Origin: Gonatopus flavifemur
Lineage: Eukaryota > Arthropoda > Insecta > Hymenoptera > Dryinidae
DNA length: 64,000 nucleotides
Direction of reading: 5' to 3'
Assembly: GCA_018340375.1 (NCBI GenBank)
Contig: JAFFJZ010000003.1
Span: 13,020,001 to 13,084,000, forward strand
The notes under the pieces are model-generated. The model saw only the letters and a list, made by a program, of their open reading frames with translations, was not told the DNA's origin and searched no databases. Shown piece by piece: positions 10,346 through 24,134 of the stretch. The position numbers were made by a program, and so were the translations under genes. Positions within the stretch are counted from its first letter, which is position 1. Each line of letters opens with the position of its first letter.

Positions 10346-13300
10346 ATATTACTAATTCACACCAAGTGTGATTCAATAGAATATTTTCACCTAAGCAGAG
10401 TTTTTTTTAGTAAATTTGCTGGAACAGTATTTTAAACTTCGAAAGAGTATTGAATGAATGAAAGAAAGATTCCATTACTAACAATATTCTGCATGATATG
10501 AATATGAATCTTCACAAAAGTCACATCAACCTTGAAAATGATCGAATTGATCAAAAATGCAAAGAAAAGTCGTTATCCTATGATCAGAATTGTTGAAAGA
10601 ACATGATCATGTGAAATAGTAGACCGAAGAAAGCTGATAAGCGCTCGATAATGAATGGAAGAGTGAGTTCTTTGTCTACAAAGGACATAAGCACACATTC
10701 TTGACTATCTAAAATGGAGTAATCGGCTTTCACGATCGGGAGTTCTCTTTCCTAAAACACAGGCGGTCTACAATTACATACGACATATGAAATACCGGTT
10801 ATGTATACGTGTGTATATTCGCTTTCACGTGTGATAGCTTTAGAACTATTGATGATGATGGCGATGATGATAGTGAAGTTGAATCAACTTTGAGGACTCC
10901 CTTGTGTGTACTTTTGCTCTCTTTAAATACACGTGCAGTTCAAGTCAAACTGTAGATCTACGATCCATTATCACCTTTTCGAACTATTATTTCTCGATTC
11001 CTTGATTGTAATTCAACAACGAAATTCATAAGGATTTCAAATTCTGCAATCGATACTCGAAGTACTGTAATTAAAACCATCTGGAAGAGAAACTTCATTC
11101 TATATCTAACTTAAATAGAATTCTATTCTTGTCTTTCTTGAAAATTCCTCCACTCGGATAGGAAAACAAAATCACGATTATGAATATAAATTTTCAATCC
11201 AATTCTATAGTCGAATCTTGAAAAAATTCTATTTGAAAAATTATTCCTGGGAATCGATTGAACGTTTTGTCCCCTTTTTTATTTGCTTTCCAATTATGAA
11301 ATTCACTTTGTTCCTCTTTCTCTCCGCTCCATTTATGAAAAATTTCCCATTCGCTGTGTTTCTCCTCCAATTATTCGGATTTATTAATGTTTTCTGTCGC
11401 GTGAATTCGAATGATTATCGTCTTGATGGGAGTTTGCGTACAATCGTACGATAAGCGTTTGTTCGGACAGAACCATTCGGAATTAAAAACTCTTTCCTTT
11501 GACAATTGAAATACAATTCCAATCGTTTTATGTATTATCTGTGGGGATATTTCCATAGAGACAAAAAACTGATGAAGGTATTAATGGAAGAATGAAATCA
11601 TTTTTTGTGTTGTAAGGGATAAAACATAAAACCGTGATATATTTTTTGCATTCTCACGATCAATTCCAGCATCGCCACTTTCGTATAAGTAGCTATAACA
11701 AAGAATCAATTATCATCGAACAATCAGATTGATAAAAGTAGAACTAAATTTCCCTCTGGAAAATGAAAATAAGCTCTATATTCTCTTGCAGGAATGTGAG
11801 AATCAGCTTGATCGAAATCAGGATTTGATTCGCAATAATCAAGTTCCATAATACGTATCGTTATTTTGTGTACCTCCAAAATTGCATTTCAGCATCGTCA
11901 TTGAAGTATTTCACCAACGCAATCGATTTCATATGCGAGGGTAGTCGATGTTCCCTCGTGACATATATTCACACGTGAACGTATGTCCTCAAGTACGGAT
12001 TTCAAAGTGCGGTGCGCGAAAATGACACTACCGTTCTCACCAGCCAAGTTTTCTCGTTATTATACCGCCCCGCCTGCTACAAACCATCGTGTGGCTTAAT
12101 TTGCTCCTTACGCGCGCTACGTTGGGCAGCAATGAACGGGCTTACAACGGTAATGAGAGACATTAAAAGTTCAACCGAGTCAAATCTTTCTATTGCTAGA
12201 AAATATGTATATGTATGTATATGATTGCACCTTGCTGTTACATGAAAATTGTTTCCTCTTCTCGTTTCGTTCTCTCCGCGTTACGTCGTCGCGGTTATTA
12301 AACTAGTTTTATAATTGTAAGAAAGAGGACGTTCATGAGAAATTATTTTAATACCCACCCCCCTTCGAATGATGATTAAATTGAAACGTGTCTGTCAAAT
12401 ATTTTTATCATGTTTTTAAACATTTTTTCCGTTATTCGATCTCCCAAAAGTTAATATCTTTCGTCCGAGAATGAATACGATGTAATTCGTATTTCTCGAT
12501 CATTCTTTCTTCTTTTAAACAGATATTAATTTCAGCGAGCTATCGATACGTGTTTTCACGATCCACGCTGATACCGGAGAAACGCTGTTTCCCTCCGTTA
12601 TTACATTTTTCCTTCTCCCAACGTCGTACGCTTCATTTCGCACCTTGCATATTGTCCGTTAGCCAGGAATGAAACCTCATAACTGTAATAAGGCGTATTA
12701 AAAGTTTCTGACATTTGAACGGGAAATATGTCTCTACGTTTTTCAATAATTTGATTTTATTTGATGGCAGAGAAAGGATTTCATCTGAAATTTGATTATC
12801 CACAGCGTGGATCTTGGTTGTAAAGAAAAATTGTAAACTATTTGTTTGCGGAAAGGTTGTTTCTTATAAAAAGAAGCAATTTGCTTGATTAACTTCATAG
12901 AGAGACGTATACATATATATACATAGTTCTTGTTGTCATATCAAGTAATAATTTGAAAGCTAACGTGGATTTCAATTGTTTACGCGGAGTTTGAAATCAC
13001 AGTCCTGATTTCAAACCCCAGGGAAGTTATCTAAATCGTTCAAGATAATTGAAAAAGAAAATTAACTTTAAAATTACCCAACGAAGTTGGATACATAAAT
13101 TATTCAATCCCATGAGACTTGTGTCGTGCTGTTTTGCCGTGGCATTCTGAGGTCTCGTCCCTTACCACAGGATATTACTACGTTGGAGTGTAGGTAAACG
13201 CCAGTGAAAAAGAAAATCTTTCTATTTTCTTTTTGATCTCCTTTTCCATTAATTTATTTATGGATCGTATATTTGAATACCCTAATTCACACGCACCATT

Positions 13301-16300
13301 ATTCTGACGAATATAAAAGACAACTATTCCGTCTTGGTGGTAATACTTGTATGCGCGTCCATTATTTTCCCTATGAGTTTTTCACTATGAGACGAAGATT
13401 CTTTTACGGTCGAAAACTGTGGGAAAGTTACGTTCTTATCCTTCTATTCGCACCGTACAGACGGAGATGTAGTTTTTCATTCTCAGGAATCTTTTACTTA
13501 TTATGAAATTTTTTATGACTGTATTATAAAATTCTTATACAACTTGTAAAAAGAAACTCACGCGTGAATGAAAGATCTTTTATTCGGGAAAAATATTCTC
13601 TTCAATCACACGTTTCGGAATAAAGTGTAAGACAGATTGAAAATAAGAGATTTATAATCCCAAACAAAAAAGAAAAGCGATACTTATGTTGTCTTATTCC
13701 ACCAGAGAGAAAAAAAAACTCTGGGGATGATTGAATTCTGTTTTTTGTTGAGAAAAGATTGGATAACAATATTTCGAGATTTCGAAAAGTGTAATATCAT
13801 CTTCCTTCGTTGATGAGTCATAAAGAAATATGGATAATTGTATGATAACATTTGCACATGAGGTTTTTAAAATTTCATATCAGGGAGCGTAAAGATGAGT
13901 TTCACGCAAATTAATGAAAATTCACAGCGTGGGATACGAAATGATGAATGCAAAGTAACTTACATGTGCTGAACTTCAAACATTGATTACATGGATATAT
14001 AATCAGTATATATAAGCGAGAAACGTGTGAGCGTAAGAGAATTCCATAATTCATAAGGAATTCCAGCTTCTCGGTTTGTGCACATTTTCAAACGGAAAGC
14101 TGAAATAACCTTGATGATAATATCCTATCGCGTGAAGTTTACTCGAAATTTTAATTGTTCAATATCTGAACTTCATTAGATAATTGCCGCAAAGTAACGA
14201 AACACAGGGTTTTGAATTTTGCAAAAACGAAAATTCGTAAATCCAATCGCCTTAGCTCTGCAACAACGACAACTTTCAGTTTTCTTCAGAAGAGTGTATT
14301 AATACTTGGCTCTCGATACCAACGTTCCCCTTTAGCATCGTTATAAAATGGCGTTGTTTTTCGCGACAAGTTTTCTCATCAGCATTCCGTGTCTCTCGCT
14401 CACGTTCCGCGCTGTTCAATTTGCCCCTTTATGCATGAGGCATAATGTAGCGGACAACGACATACAGCGTCTGCTTCTGTACCCCCTGCTTCGGTTCACT
14501 CTCCGAGTAAGTACATTTCATACGTACAATGGAAAAAGAGAGGTACAGAGAGGGAGCAACGAGGACAAAGAGGAAGGTTTTATCTACTTAAACGCGTACC
14601 GCGTCATTTCATCGCTTCGCCACATGTAAATAGAAATTCAATTTGTCCCCCTACGGTATATTTGATACGGACGTGAATTCATTTATAAACATAATACAAA
14701 ATATTCCAATTGAAAAACATTCGTTCCAGAGATGTATTTATAATCGAACCCTGAAATCCGTATAATTATAATATATGACGAATAATCCTACTTTTCGAAT
14801 CGAAATATCTCAAGAAGAAGCACTTATAGCTTGTATGAAATCCAGATCATACAAAGTTTGAAGTGTCAATACTTTGTGGAGCTATTTTTCTTATACGGAA
14901 GTTCAATCGACTGTGTACGACGGTGTATCTGTTTCTCATGGAATTATCGATAGCTTCTTTGAGCATATCGTTTGACTAGAGTAAAAATAATTCCCTGGGA
15001 ACGGAGATTGTCGACGTACATCTGTGAAGTACCTCCCGAAAGAATTTATCCAAAGAAAGAAAGATCTTTGAGGAAAATTCAAATGATTGCGACTTCGAAG
15101 CTAGTAATTCCATTTTTTCGATCGATACAGAGAGAAATCAATTCGACTGAAGGGTAATACGAAGTCACAATGTGGGATGACAATTCTAATTCGATTATCA
15201 TAGAAAGCATATCGAGATTGATTATTGCCCAATATCTGGTGGTCATCCAACAACAACAATCCTGTCGTTCGCTAACTTTGAAAGCATCAATTCATAGCTT
15301 CCATCGCTTCATCACTTCAAATTCGATCATAAATCTTCTCATTATTGCGTCGAAAATTCGAAATTCTAATCGAATTGAATCACAGCTTACATTGCGAATG
15401 AACGATACTACAAACATCTCGTATATATTTACAGTCCTCGTAACGAATAATATCTCAATTCTTTTCTTGCGAATCTTGAAAAAGAAATTCTCGGAAAAGA
15501 TGTTCTTTTCTCCGGCATCTTCTTTGTTTTCAACAAACATTAAGAAACCCCAACGAGCAATCACGTGTAGCAATGAGACGAAATGAAATGAAAGTGTCTC
15601 GGTCGGACGACTGCGTTTACAACAACGGAACTACGTATATCCACTTGTATTCGTATATTGCTATATCTAAATGGGAACGGGAGCGCGAAATGGATCCCAC
15701 TTTTCTGAGGAAATGGTTCGCCACCAGGGCCGTCGCCGTAGCCGCATACGACTCGTTCGCAGGATACGCTTTGTACGACACTTGAAGATGTACCGAATAA
15801 GAACTCCGCATGCTATAAGGACTTCACGTATATACACACATACTCTCTCCCTCTCTCATACGAGAGGACCATTTTTCCCGGTACTATTGCTTTCTTATTT
15901 TTCCACATTTTCCCTATCTCCTTAGCTGCTTCTCGCATATATAGATTCTTTTAAAGTACGTATCTCCTTCGCTCGGTTGAAAGAAGATTCGGATGTATAC
16001 ATGTATAAGAATGAGCAGATAATTTCATAGTCACGTGATTTCGTATGAATTTATTGAGAATTCATGGTTCAATTCACCGTGATATGCATTTAATATGTAT
16101 CTCGTGTGTATATCGAGAAAAGTCGATTCTTAACAAAGAAAACATTTTATGGAAGAAAATTCCCGAGCAAGGATTCAGTAGAAACATCTAAACATGGTCA
16201 GACATGATTTTATCATATCAATTCTGTAGCAACTGTATAAAATTCGCGAGGCATCGATATTTTCTTATCTTTGAATGACGTATACCTTATCCTACGTACA

Positions 16301-16312
16301 GTACAAGACTGA
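10346..16312. other. Non-coding stretch with GC-richer islands
   Basis: Six kilobases without a supported gene. Islands by eye richer in G+C and CpG and free of repeats lie at about 12000-12180, 12550-12690, 14330-14530 and 15590-15790. The last is open on both strands but with Arg-rich or Ala-rich peptides I cannot assign. A short GAT-repeat patch lies at about 10850-10872. The 138-codon plus-strand frame at 15170-15586 is Ser/Ile/Asn-rich, overlaps a 93-codon frame on the other strand, and is not convincing. Confidence 0.5.
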
Positions 16313-16339
16313 GTAAATAAATAAATACGTAAATAAACA
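16313..16339. repeat. (AAAT)n microsatellite
   Basis: Several TAAA units in tandem with one CGT interruption. Confidence 0.8.
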
Positions 16340-16878
16340 AAACTGTTGTCTTCGGTACAGATGTGTACAGATATTGAATATCGACAATTTTTCTTCCCGT
16401 AAGATAAATAAATATAGAAAAATGTTATCGATGAAATGACAACTCTTCTGACTTTTCTTCGCTTCGAATGCCTTGTGAATGATTTGTTACAACTTCTCAA
16501 TACCGTTGACTTCCCTCTCTTTCTCTCTCTTTTTCACCATACTTTGCTACGCGTCATCCCATTTTTATACCCTGTAAAAGAGGTATCGTGAATCCGATCA
16601 ATATACATTTAAAAACTCTTGGAAAATATTCTTCCTCAACAATTCTCCGAGTAAAAATTGATCTCCAATCGATCTACTCGAAATGTCGTTTCAGCAGTTT
16701 TAATTGCACGTTCGGTCAATATTTCAAGCTGGATTTCGGTACACTTCTCAACTGTGGTACAAAAGATAAGAGAGAAGTTCGAAACTTCGGAGGAAGACCG
16801 AAGAGTTCTCTATTATTTTTATTATTATGAAAATCGAATTTGAAACAACACGAATTTCAAACTATCATACATATCACA

Positions 16879-16898
16879 GTGTGTGTGTGTGTGTGTGT
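16879..16898. repeat. (GT)10 microsatellite
   Basis: Ten uninterrupted GT units. Confidence 0.95.
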
Positions 16899-19657
16899 TA
16901 AATTGAGGAATGTTGTACAGTATCGACTATTGAGAAGAATCGATGGAAATAACGATGACAAAGACAGAATAAAAATGAAAAAGGTAATCTTGAAAGGAAT
17001 AAAATTCTTCTTTTGAGATCAAGCAAGGGAATTTATTGTACGGAACTGGGGCTGTTCTGATCTCAGACTTACATTATTCGAATAAAATAGTATTCGTAAA
17101 TTATCTAATGTATTGTAATCGAATGTACCATTTACTCTCGATGTGAATAGATTTAACGAAATTTGAATTTGGGTTGATCAAATTTACATGTAATAAGAAT
17201 TTTGTAAACAAACTTTTTCAATGGTTGAATTATGAATTTTTTCCTCTCGAAAAATACTCTCTTTCGCAACAATAAAAAAGTACCCGATATATCACTTAAT
17301 CTCTTTCGAAAAACTTTTAATCTAAAGCACCAGAGATATTAAACAAAACATACATCATTTGAATATTCAAAAAAATGTACGGAACTTCATACACCTCTAG
17401 CAACTTTGAATGTTCTCAAAAGGAGGGATCAAAAGTTCATTCTGATACCATACCACTTGAGTCTGAAAATTGATATTTTTTACCACCAACTCTTTCTCGT
17501 ACCTCGTCCTTGTTCGTTAATGCATTCCACATTATCATGATTATAACAGAACAAAACACATTTCATATTGTTCTGAATGTTTTATTCTCCTATCTCTTCT
17601 TGCACTTTCATTTTATTTCGCGAAACAAACTTCATACATATACAAGAAGATATGGTATTACGTGGCGAGAGAACAGGGCAGGGGAGGAGAGTGGAACACA
17701 AAAGAAAGGGAGAACGGGGGGATGGAGAGGGAGAAAAAAGTGCCTTAGAAGCGTACGAGGAAGCATACATTACTACAGACGTTGTTACAAGTAGATATCC
17801 ACTTTCGTGGGCGCACGTTTTGTATAAAATTATCCACGTTATACGGAAGAGACGTCACACGAGTGTACACACGTACGCATATTATTTGTATATTGCGTTC
17901 ATATTTTTCACCTGAAAAGCCATTCCCACGGATACAGAGTAATGTGATGGGTACGGAGGAAGGGTAGAAAAGACAGGCTGTTGAAATTGGCACTGTATTC
18001 GAGGTTATATATCACTGCCGGGAATGGAAGAGTATGCATCGACATCCCCTCTTTCCTTGGTCCGACAGTTTATGTCCCGACAACTACTGAGTCGAGGGGC
18101 AGGGAACGGGAACGCATTGGATAAATTTTATTGGTCCATCTAGATGTGTTACCGTGGTCAGGTATTTTATTATTGCAATGTGGATAATTTATGAGGAGGG
18201 AATTTATATCGCGAGATAAACATTTGAAAAGAGAAACGAAATAACCGATCGATCTCTGTCCAAGAAGATTTACAATTTTGTTAATTTCGAATACCTTTCT
18301 CGTTCCCTTTCCTTCGGATGCGCTTTTTCAGGAGAAGGATACGAATACGGCAAGTCCCAGTTGTTACGTATGCAAAAAATCAACGAAAAAGAAAACAGTC
18401 ACAGTCATCGCCATCGCCACCACCTCCACCACCCCGGCCGTTCCTCGACGATTGATTCAGTGCAAAATATTCTGGTATCTCTTTCACCTTTACGCTATCT
18501 TTCGTACGTGTATTTTTCTACCTGTCAAACTTCACCAGGAATCATGATCGTTCGTTTCTTCCTTCCTCTACCCCTACTTTTACAACTACATGTTTGTTAT
18601 CGGGAATTTTGCGCTTTGTTCGTGCACTCTTAACCATTCAGCTGCAAAGATATCTGACTACACAGTACTTTGGCATGAATACAATTCAAGTTTTTTTTTT
18701 CTATTCATCTCACGTACATTTTCCCCCCATCGACAGAGAAATTGATTTGATGCCGTCAGAATCCAGACGCTTTTTGTAACGATGGAATCAATCACGGTGA
18801 GATTCAAATGTCGACTTTTTCTACATACCTTTTCCATTTACCTCGAGCGATAGGAATTTTATAACGACGTGCAAAAGTTTCGCGGGCTAATGTTTCGAGC
18901 GGAATGTCATAATTTGTGAGTGAAATTTCTCATACACATTTAACACAAACATACACACACACGTCGGAAAGAATCCACGAAAATCGACGATTATAGATTA
19001 AAACAATTCAAAGTAATTTGGATGAGTATACGAGAAGTTATTCTATACTTATGAATATAATTCGAGGTGAATACAAAATTGTACAACTCTCGACAAACGT
19101 TCCATCGAATTTGATAACTTTTGCAAAAGCGTACTCATTCGGATGTTCCTTTGAGAACGAGAGGAGTTTTCATCAGAGGAAAAATGAGAAGTGAATTCTT
19201 GGAAAAGATGTCTAGGAAATTAAATTCGTGAAACAGCCATTTGAGAAAGGAAGTACGTTTGTAAGGTAAGCCAACACAAAAGACAGAACTAATAACATTT
19301 TTCAAATATCAACGTCTTTGTTGACAACTGCGTGGAGTTAAAAATCTATCAGAGTGGAAGATAAAAATATTAAAGAAGAACAACAGGAAATTACGAGGAA
19401 AACCATCGTCAAATACATTCAAATTATTAAATTTCTTGGTATACGTATGCATTTATTATTATTGAAAATCCAAAGGAAATATTTTCATGTTCATGCGAAA
19501 TACGCGTAAGACGCGCATCGCGAGGGATTTTTCAATGAATAACGAGAGACGCGTTATATCAATTTCGATGAAATATTTATGTGATGAAATTTGCAACATA
19601 CTTCATTCGATTGAATATAAATATTTGAAATAATGTGATTCCATCTCGTTGATAAAA

Positions 19658-19682
19658 GTAAATAAAAAATAAAAAAAAAAAA
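19658..19682. repeat. A-rich low-complexity run
   Basis: Adenine-rich run with occasional T, ending in 12 or so consecutive A. Confidence 0.85.
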
Positions 19683-19721
19683 CATGGCAGTCACAGTCAT
19701 GAAGTGTGAGAATCATATGAG

Positions 19722-19748
19722 ATATATATATATAAATATATATATATT
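19722..19748. repeat. (AT)n microsatellite
   Basis: Two AT arrays separated by a single AAA, over about 27 bp. Confidence 0.9.
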
Positions 19749-20258
19749 TTGATGCATATAAAAAGAGAATAAATGGAACCCAATAAATCAGAAGTGATAA
19801 AGTGAATTATTCCGACTGTTGATCGAGATTCATCCATTATTCATGTGTTTATTGTAGGGAATCATTTTCTACAGTGAATTATCGATTATCATGATGATTA
19901 TTGTTATTATTATTTACGTCAAACTTCATTGATGATAAATTGAAACGATTTGTCTCGCATCAATGTGTCTTACTGATGTTCCAATACTTCTGAGGAATGA
20001 TAAATGCGAATCGGCTACCTCTATCCTCTCTGATACGTACAGAGCAATCCAAAATAATCGTAACACATATTTCATTGGAGTATTTCTCTATCGATGATCA
20101 GATATTCTGTTGAAAAAATGCGTTGGAACAATACGGTCGGATATATATTCAAAATTCATACGGAAAGAAAAATCTAGGTAATATCGATATCCAGGAAACA
20201 TTTTGTGTCTCACTATATTTTTTAGACATTTGAAATAACTTATCAAGAGTTATTCGCA

Positions 20259-20748
20259 GGGAAAAGCGACTAATGAATCACTTGTCAATCTTATCCGACT
20301 AGTGATGTTTGGATGAAATTTGTGAATTTCTTGCAAGGTTAAGATTTATACATTAACTAAAATTACTCATATTTGTATTGATTCATTTTTCTAGATGACT
20401 GGTAAAAAAATATTTCATGCGTGTACACTAAAAACAGTAATTAATCGAATTGAAAACATGTCTCTTCATTCTGAAAATAGAAGCCTCCCCAAACAGTGTT
20501 CTTTTGATGCAAGCAAACAAAATTCTCTGAGTTGAAGCAAATTTGTTCAAACTAAGAAAATATCTGAATCAATTATAAATTCAATAATAAGTTTTTATTT
20601 TTACCCTAATTATTCTCACAAGTGCCATGTTAGTTTCTAATTCCTCGTTAGGTAATGATGACTGTTTTACTAGTTTTGATTCACTAGTTTGATGATAGTT
20701 TCACTAATGTCTCATTATTCATCAGCGAAAATTTCTACCAGGGTGTTT
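20259..20748. mobile_element. Possible degenerate TIR element
   Basis: The left boundary CAGGGAAAAGCGACTAATGAA and the right boundary ATTCATCAGCG...TACCAGGG are loosely inverted. CACTAGT-type motifs also lie inverted about 30-40 nt inside each end. The right end TACCAGGGT is the same terminal string seen at 36581-36589 at the end of the 1.4-kb satellite element. Identity between arms is low, there is no ORF, and the ends are uncertain. Confidence 0.25.
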
Positions 20749-21702
20749 ATTGAGTGAGTCGAGTACAGGAATGAATGAATGAAACAATCAAACGATCGAT
20801 AGCTCGATTATATGGATATAATAATTACTGAAAATAAAACAATTAGAATAATCAATCGGGAGAGGAATACAAATCTTTTCTGCCAGTGAAACTATTTTAT
20901 GATTCAATAGCAGAGTAGGAGAAATGGAATTTTAAGCCAGTACCAGATATGAAGTTCTTACCCACGTCGAGGCAGCAGCTTATCCTCGACAAAAATCAAG
21001 TTCTCACGTTCCACGGAGCTTTGAAATAATCTCACGGATATCTTTATATTCTTGACTAGCTTGTCGAATAAGTTGTAAAAATCGTGATGAACAACACGAA
21101 CGATGCTTCGAATACATATTCGAATAACCCGTAAACGAAAAATATCTACAATACACACTCGTCGGGATACCCGGTGCACTCAATATCATCCGTCGATATT
21201 TTCAAAACAAAAGAATAAAACATAACCATCAATTCTGGCACTCAACTACCATTCTCTCATCAAGGGAAAAACCCCTGACCCGTCGCGAATTTTGACTCCA
21301 TATAACGGAATAAACACCATTCGCGTTTCTAAAAACAAAAAATTTCAAAAACAGAACCGAAACTAGAACGTTGCATTTAGGGAAGGAGAAAGAGACACGC
21401 CAAAGTACAATTTGTTTCCACTTTGATAGATTGCGTAATAACCTTCGAAGTTTGAATTGTCCATATCGAAGATTTCATTCTCTCCACGGTTGGAGGTTCA
21501 AATCAAATCGAAATCCAATTATTTCACTCCGAAATTAAATTCCAAGAACTCTTGAATTCGATTTCGTTTCCAACTATTTCGATATCGATCGATATGGCGT
21601 AAGAGGAAAAGAATCAACCCGGTTCCATTCGAAATTCCCATCTCCCAAACAAAATCCATTCTTTTGATGTCCGCCGTTCTTTTGAAATATTCAATGAAAA
21701 AT

Positions 21703-21750
21703 GAGAATATCGTTAATCGAAAATTTTATTCGCGATTAACGATATTTCTC
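21703..21750. repeat. 17-bp inverted repeat (stem-loop)
   Basis: GAGAATATCGTTAATCG (21703-21719) pairs with CGATTAACGATATTTCTC (21733-21750), with a single one-base bulge and a 13-nt loop. Confidence 0.65.
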
Positions 21751-22777
21751 CCGATAAAGTAGAATGATTTGCCGAGAAGGAGCTTGATGGAGGTTGATGA
21801 ATATTCAATACGATCGATGCGATACGGCGAATAAATAAAGTCGGTGGTCATGAATTATCATCAGGAAGAAGTTATTACAAACCCCCACACAAACATACAC
21901 GTATGTATGTATACGTACATCGATTGGATTCTCAAAGCTGCTGCTGCTACTACCTGAATGCTTTTGTTTGTTCACGATGGAAAGGTTCGATTTAAACTCG
22001 AAAGATTGAGAGGAAAATCAATCTCTACACCAGCTTTGTAAGGATACGTTAAAGCAAAGCAGATTCTCTCCTCGTACGATCTTCTTTTCTTTTCACTATT
22101 ACCAATGCTTTTCCACCACTGGGAACGCGGAGGAACGTGGTAGTTCTTAATTCCCTTCCTATTCGTGCTCACCTTCCTTCTCCACCCTTTCCACCCCTGT
22201 CTTTATTTTCATTTTATCTCTTCCCCCACGTTCATCATCTTTTTCTTCGATTTACTCGTCTGAAAGTGCAACGATGCCCCGCGGTGTTTAAAACTGTATG
22301 ACTATATTGTAGCCTCTAATTGCGAGGCCGTGGTCGATTCGTGTAGCGGTTGGATGGGAAGAGGAGCAAGGAGAGAGGGTGGAATTGCGAACTAAGCTCG
22401 AAGATCGCCTGCAGGGTTTGGTGATTCGGAGTCTGTGGCGTCTGTGGCTCCGATAACTTGGATTATTTTAAAACGAGATCGAGATAACTCCGAGACGAGT
22501 ACGGGAAAGAGAAACGGAGGAGAGAAAGTTTAAGGTTCCTTCCACGACTACAACGGAGGCGAGTGAAATGAGAAGAGAGGAAAGGAAACGGAGATAGAAA
22601 ACAGAGAAGCGGTGGTGGGGAAGGAAAAGAAGAATAAGAAGAATAAGGAGGGGAAAACGGTGGGAGGACAGAAGGCCGGCAAACCTCCGCCGTTGACTCG
22701 AGATTGGGAAGTTACCCGATCGTGTGATTGCATTCGACTTACCGAGGCCATGCGCCAGATGAAAGAGGGACCAGGTA

Positions 22778-22786
22778 TATATAAAG
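22778..22786 (+). promoter_or_regulatory. TATA-box-like element
   Basis: TATATAAAG stands immediately 3' of a 450-bp GC-rich island, in otherwise non-TA-repeat sequence. A start site about 30 nt downstream would fall near 22808. The next ATG (22834) opens only about 20 codons. There is no independent evidence of transcription, so this is a motif call only. Confidence 0.18.
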
Positions 22787-23816
22787 TGAAGCCGGTAGAG
22801 ACGGTAGTGCGTTCTTCATCCTTTTTCCTCGCGATGAGTTCCTACCGTGACGTGAATGAAACGACGAGAATGATATTCTGTATTATATCCTTTCAATAGG
22901 GATTTTCAATTCTATTAATAATTTCTTCAGAGGATTTTGAATTGTTTGATATACCTACGGAACGAGAAGGACGAAATATTGGAATGAAAATTGCAGCATT
23001 ATTTCGAATAATTACATTAGAAATCCAAACGGGAATATTCAAACTCCCCTTCTTTCGAAGAATTCTTCAAGGGAAGATCATTCAACTCATCATGAATTCT
23101 ATACAAAAGCTTTTCGAAATGTCATTTCGAACTCATTTCCTCCTTTTTGAAATATAGAAAACCGGAGTAGAGTATATCAGACGATGAATCATAATCTCCC
23201 AAATCATTTTGGTTTACAGCCAAAATTGGCAACGTATTAACCGCTTTCTGATGAAGTTCGGAACAGATCACGAGGCAAAGATTCTTCATCAAAAACTCAT
23301 TCCCTTCGCGCCAAATATGTGGGATTTGAGGAAAAAAAATTGAACTCGTATGTACAGAGGAGAAGAAAAGTATCAAAGACCATCCGTCGCAAATGATAAA
23401 TCAATTATCAGCCCTCTGATGTTATTCCATGACATTTACATGCCAATGATTCGATTATGTGCTCTTAAAATAAATATATCGAAAACTTTCTACAATATTT
23501 GAGGGAAAAATGTTGCGAGCTGTTCACTTAAAATATTGTGTTAATTCGATGCGATCGATGAGCACGAATATAAAACTTTGCACTCGTAAAGCAAAACTTT
23601 GAAGTAAATTCAATTATTTTGAAATGCTCTTCTCAGTTCAATTTAGATCAAACATTGAATTATTGATCGATATATGATCGTTGATCAGTAATTTTGAATC
23701 GGCGGTTGTGGATAGATTCGGTCTACGATATCTGTATGAAACGTTCCCATATTAGGTACTCGTCTATGAACGATTATAGAGGAGAGGAATTAAGATGAAT
23801 TTGTACGAAAAAGTGA

Positions 23817-24134
23817 AGGGAAATTGTTCTCAATCTCTCCGGAAATTCCACGATTCAGAGACATTCGGAAAGATTCGGAGAAATTCAGGGAGTCCCAGAT
23901 GAATTGGGGAAAATCGTGCGTTGAAATTCTCAGAAGGATTTAAAGGAATTCAGGAAAATAGAAGTAAATTGAGGCAAATTTTTAGGATGTTTAGGAGTTG
24001 GAGAAATTGAGAAGGATGCAGAAAGATTCAGATAAGATTCAGGTTTCAGCAAAGAAAATTTTGAGCGATTCAGAGGAATTCAAAGAAAGCTTTGAAATTT
24101 GAAGAGAGATTCAGATAAATTTCTCCCACCCGGG
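23817..24134. mobile_element. Diverged short copy of the ATTCAGAGA satellite element
   Basis: The interior repeats ATTCAGAGA/ATTCGGAGA-type 10-11-bp words. It contains TTGGGGAAAATCGTGCGTTG (23900-23919), corresponding to TTAGGAAAAATTGTGCGTGG in the 1.4-kb element at 35.2-36.6 kb, and GGAATTCAAAGAAAGCTTTG (24074-24093), corresponding to GGAATTCAGAGGAAGCTTTG there. The right end, read inward as CCCGGGTGGGAGAAAT..CTGAATCTCTC, resembles the CCCTGGTAAAAAAAAT..CTCTCTGG end of that element. The left end is blurred. No ORF. Confidence 0.55.

Larger units (their letters stand above)
16340..20258. other. Non-coding stretch with purine-rich patch
   Basis: No supported gene. A purine-rich, G-rich stretch at about 17670-17760 produces Glu/Arg/Lys-rich frames. 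GC-richer unique sequence lies at about 18000-18125 and 18300-18450. The rest is AT-rich. Confidence 0.55.
20749..23816. other. Non-coding stretch with a GC-rich, purine-rich island
   Basis: No supported gene. A pyrimidine-rich stretch at about 22165-22245 is followed by a GC- and purine-rich island at about 22310-22760. The frames in that island are Lys/Gly/Arg-rich on one strand and Ser/Phe/Pro-rich on the other, so composition explains them. The island could be a 5' untranslated or promoter-proximal region, because a TATA-like element follows it. Confidence 0.45.

Noticed and set aside
15170..15586. 138-codon Ser/Ile/Asn-rich ORF
   Set aside because: It overlaps a 93-codon ORF on the opposite strand, with no start context, splice signals or recognisable content.
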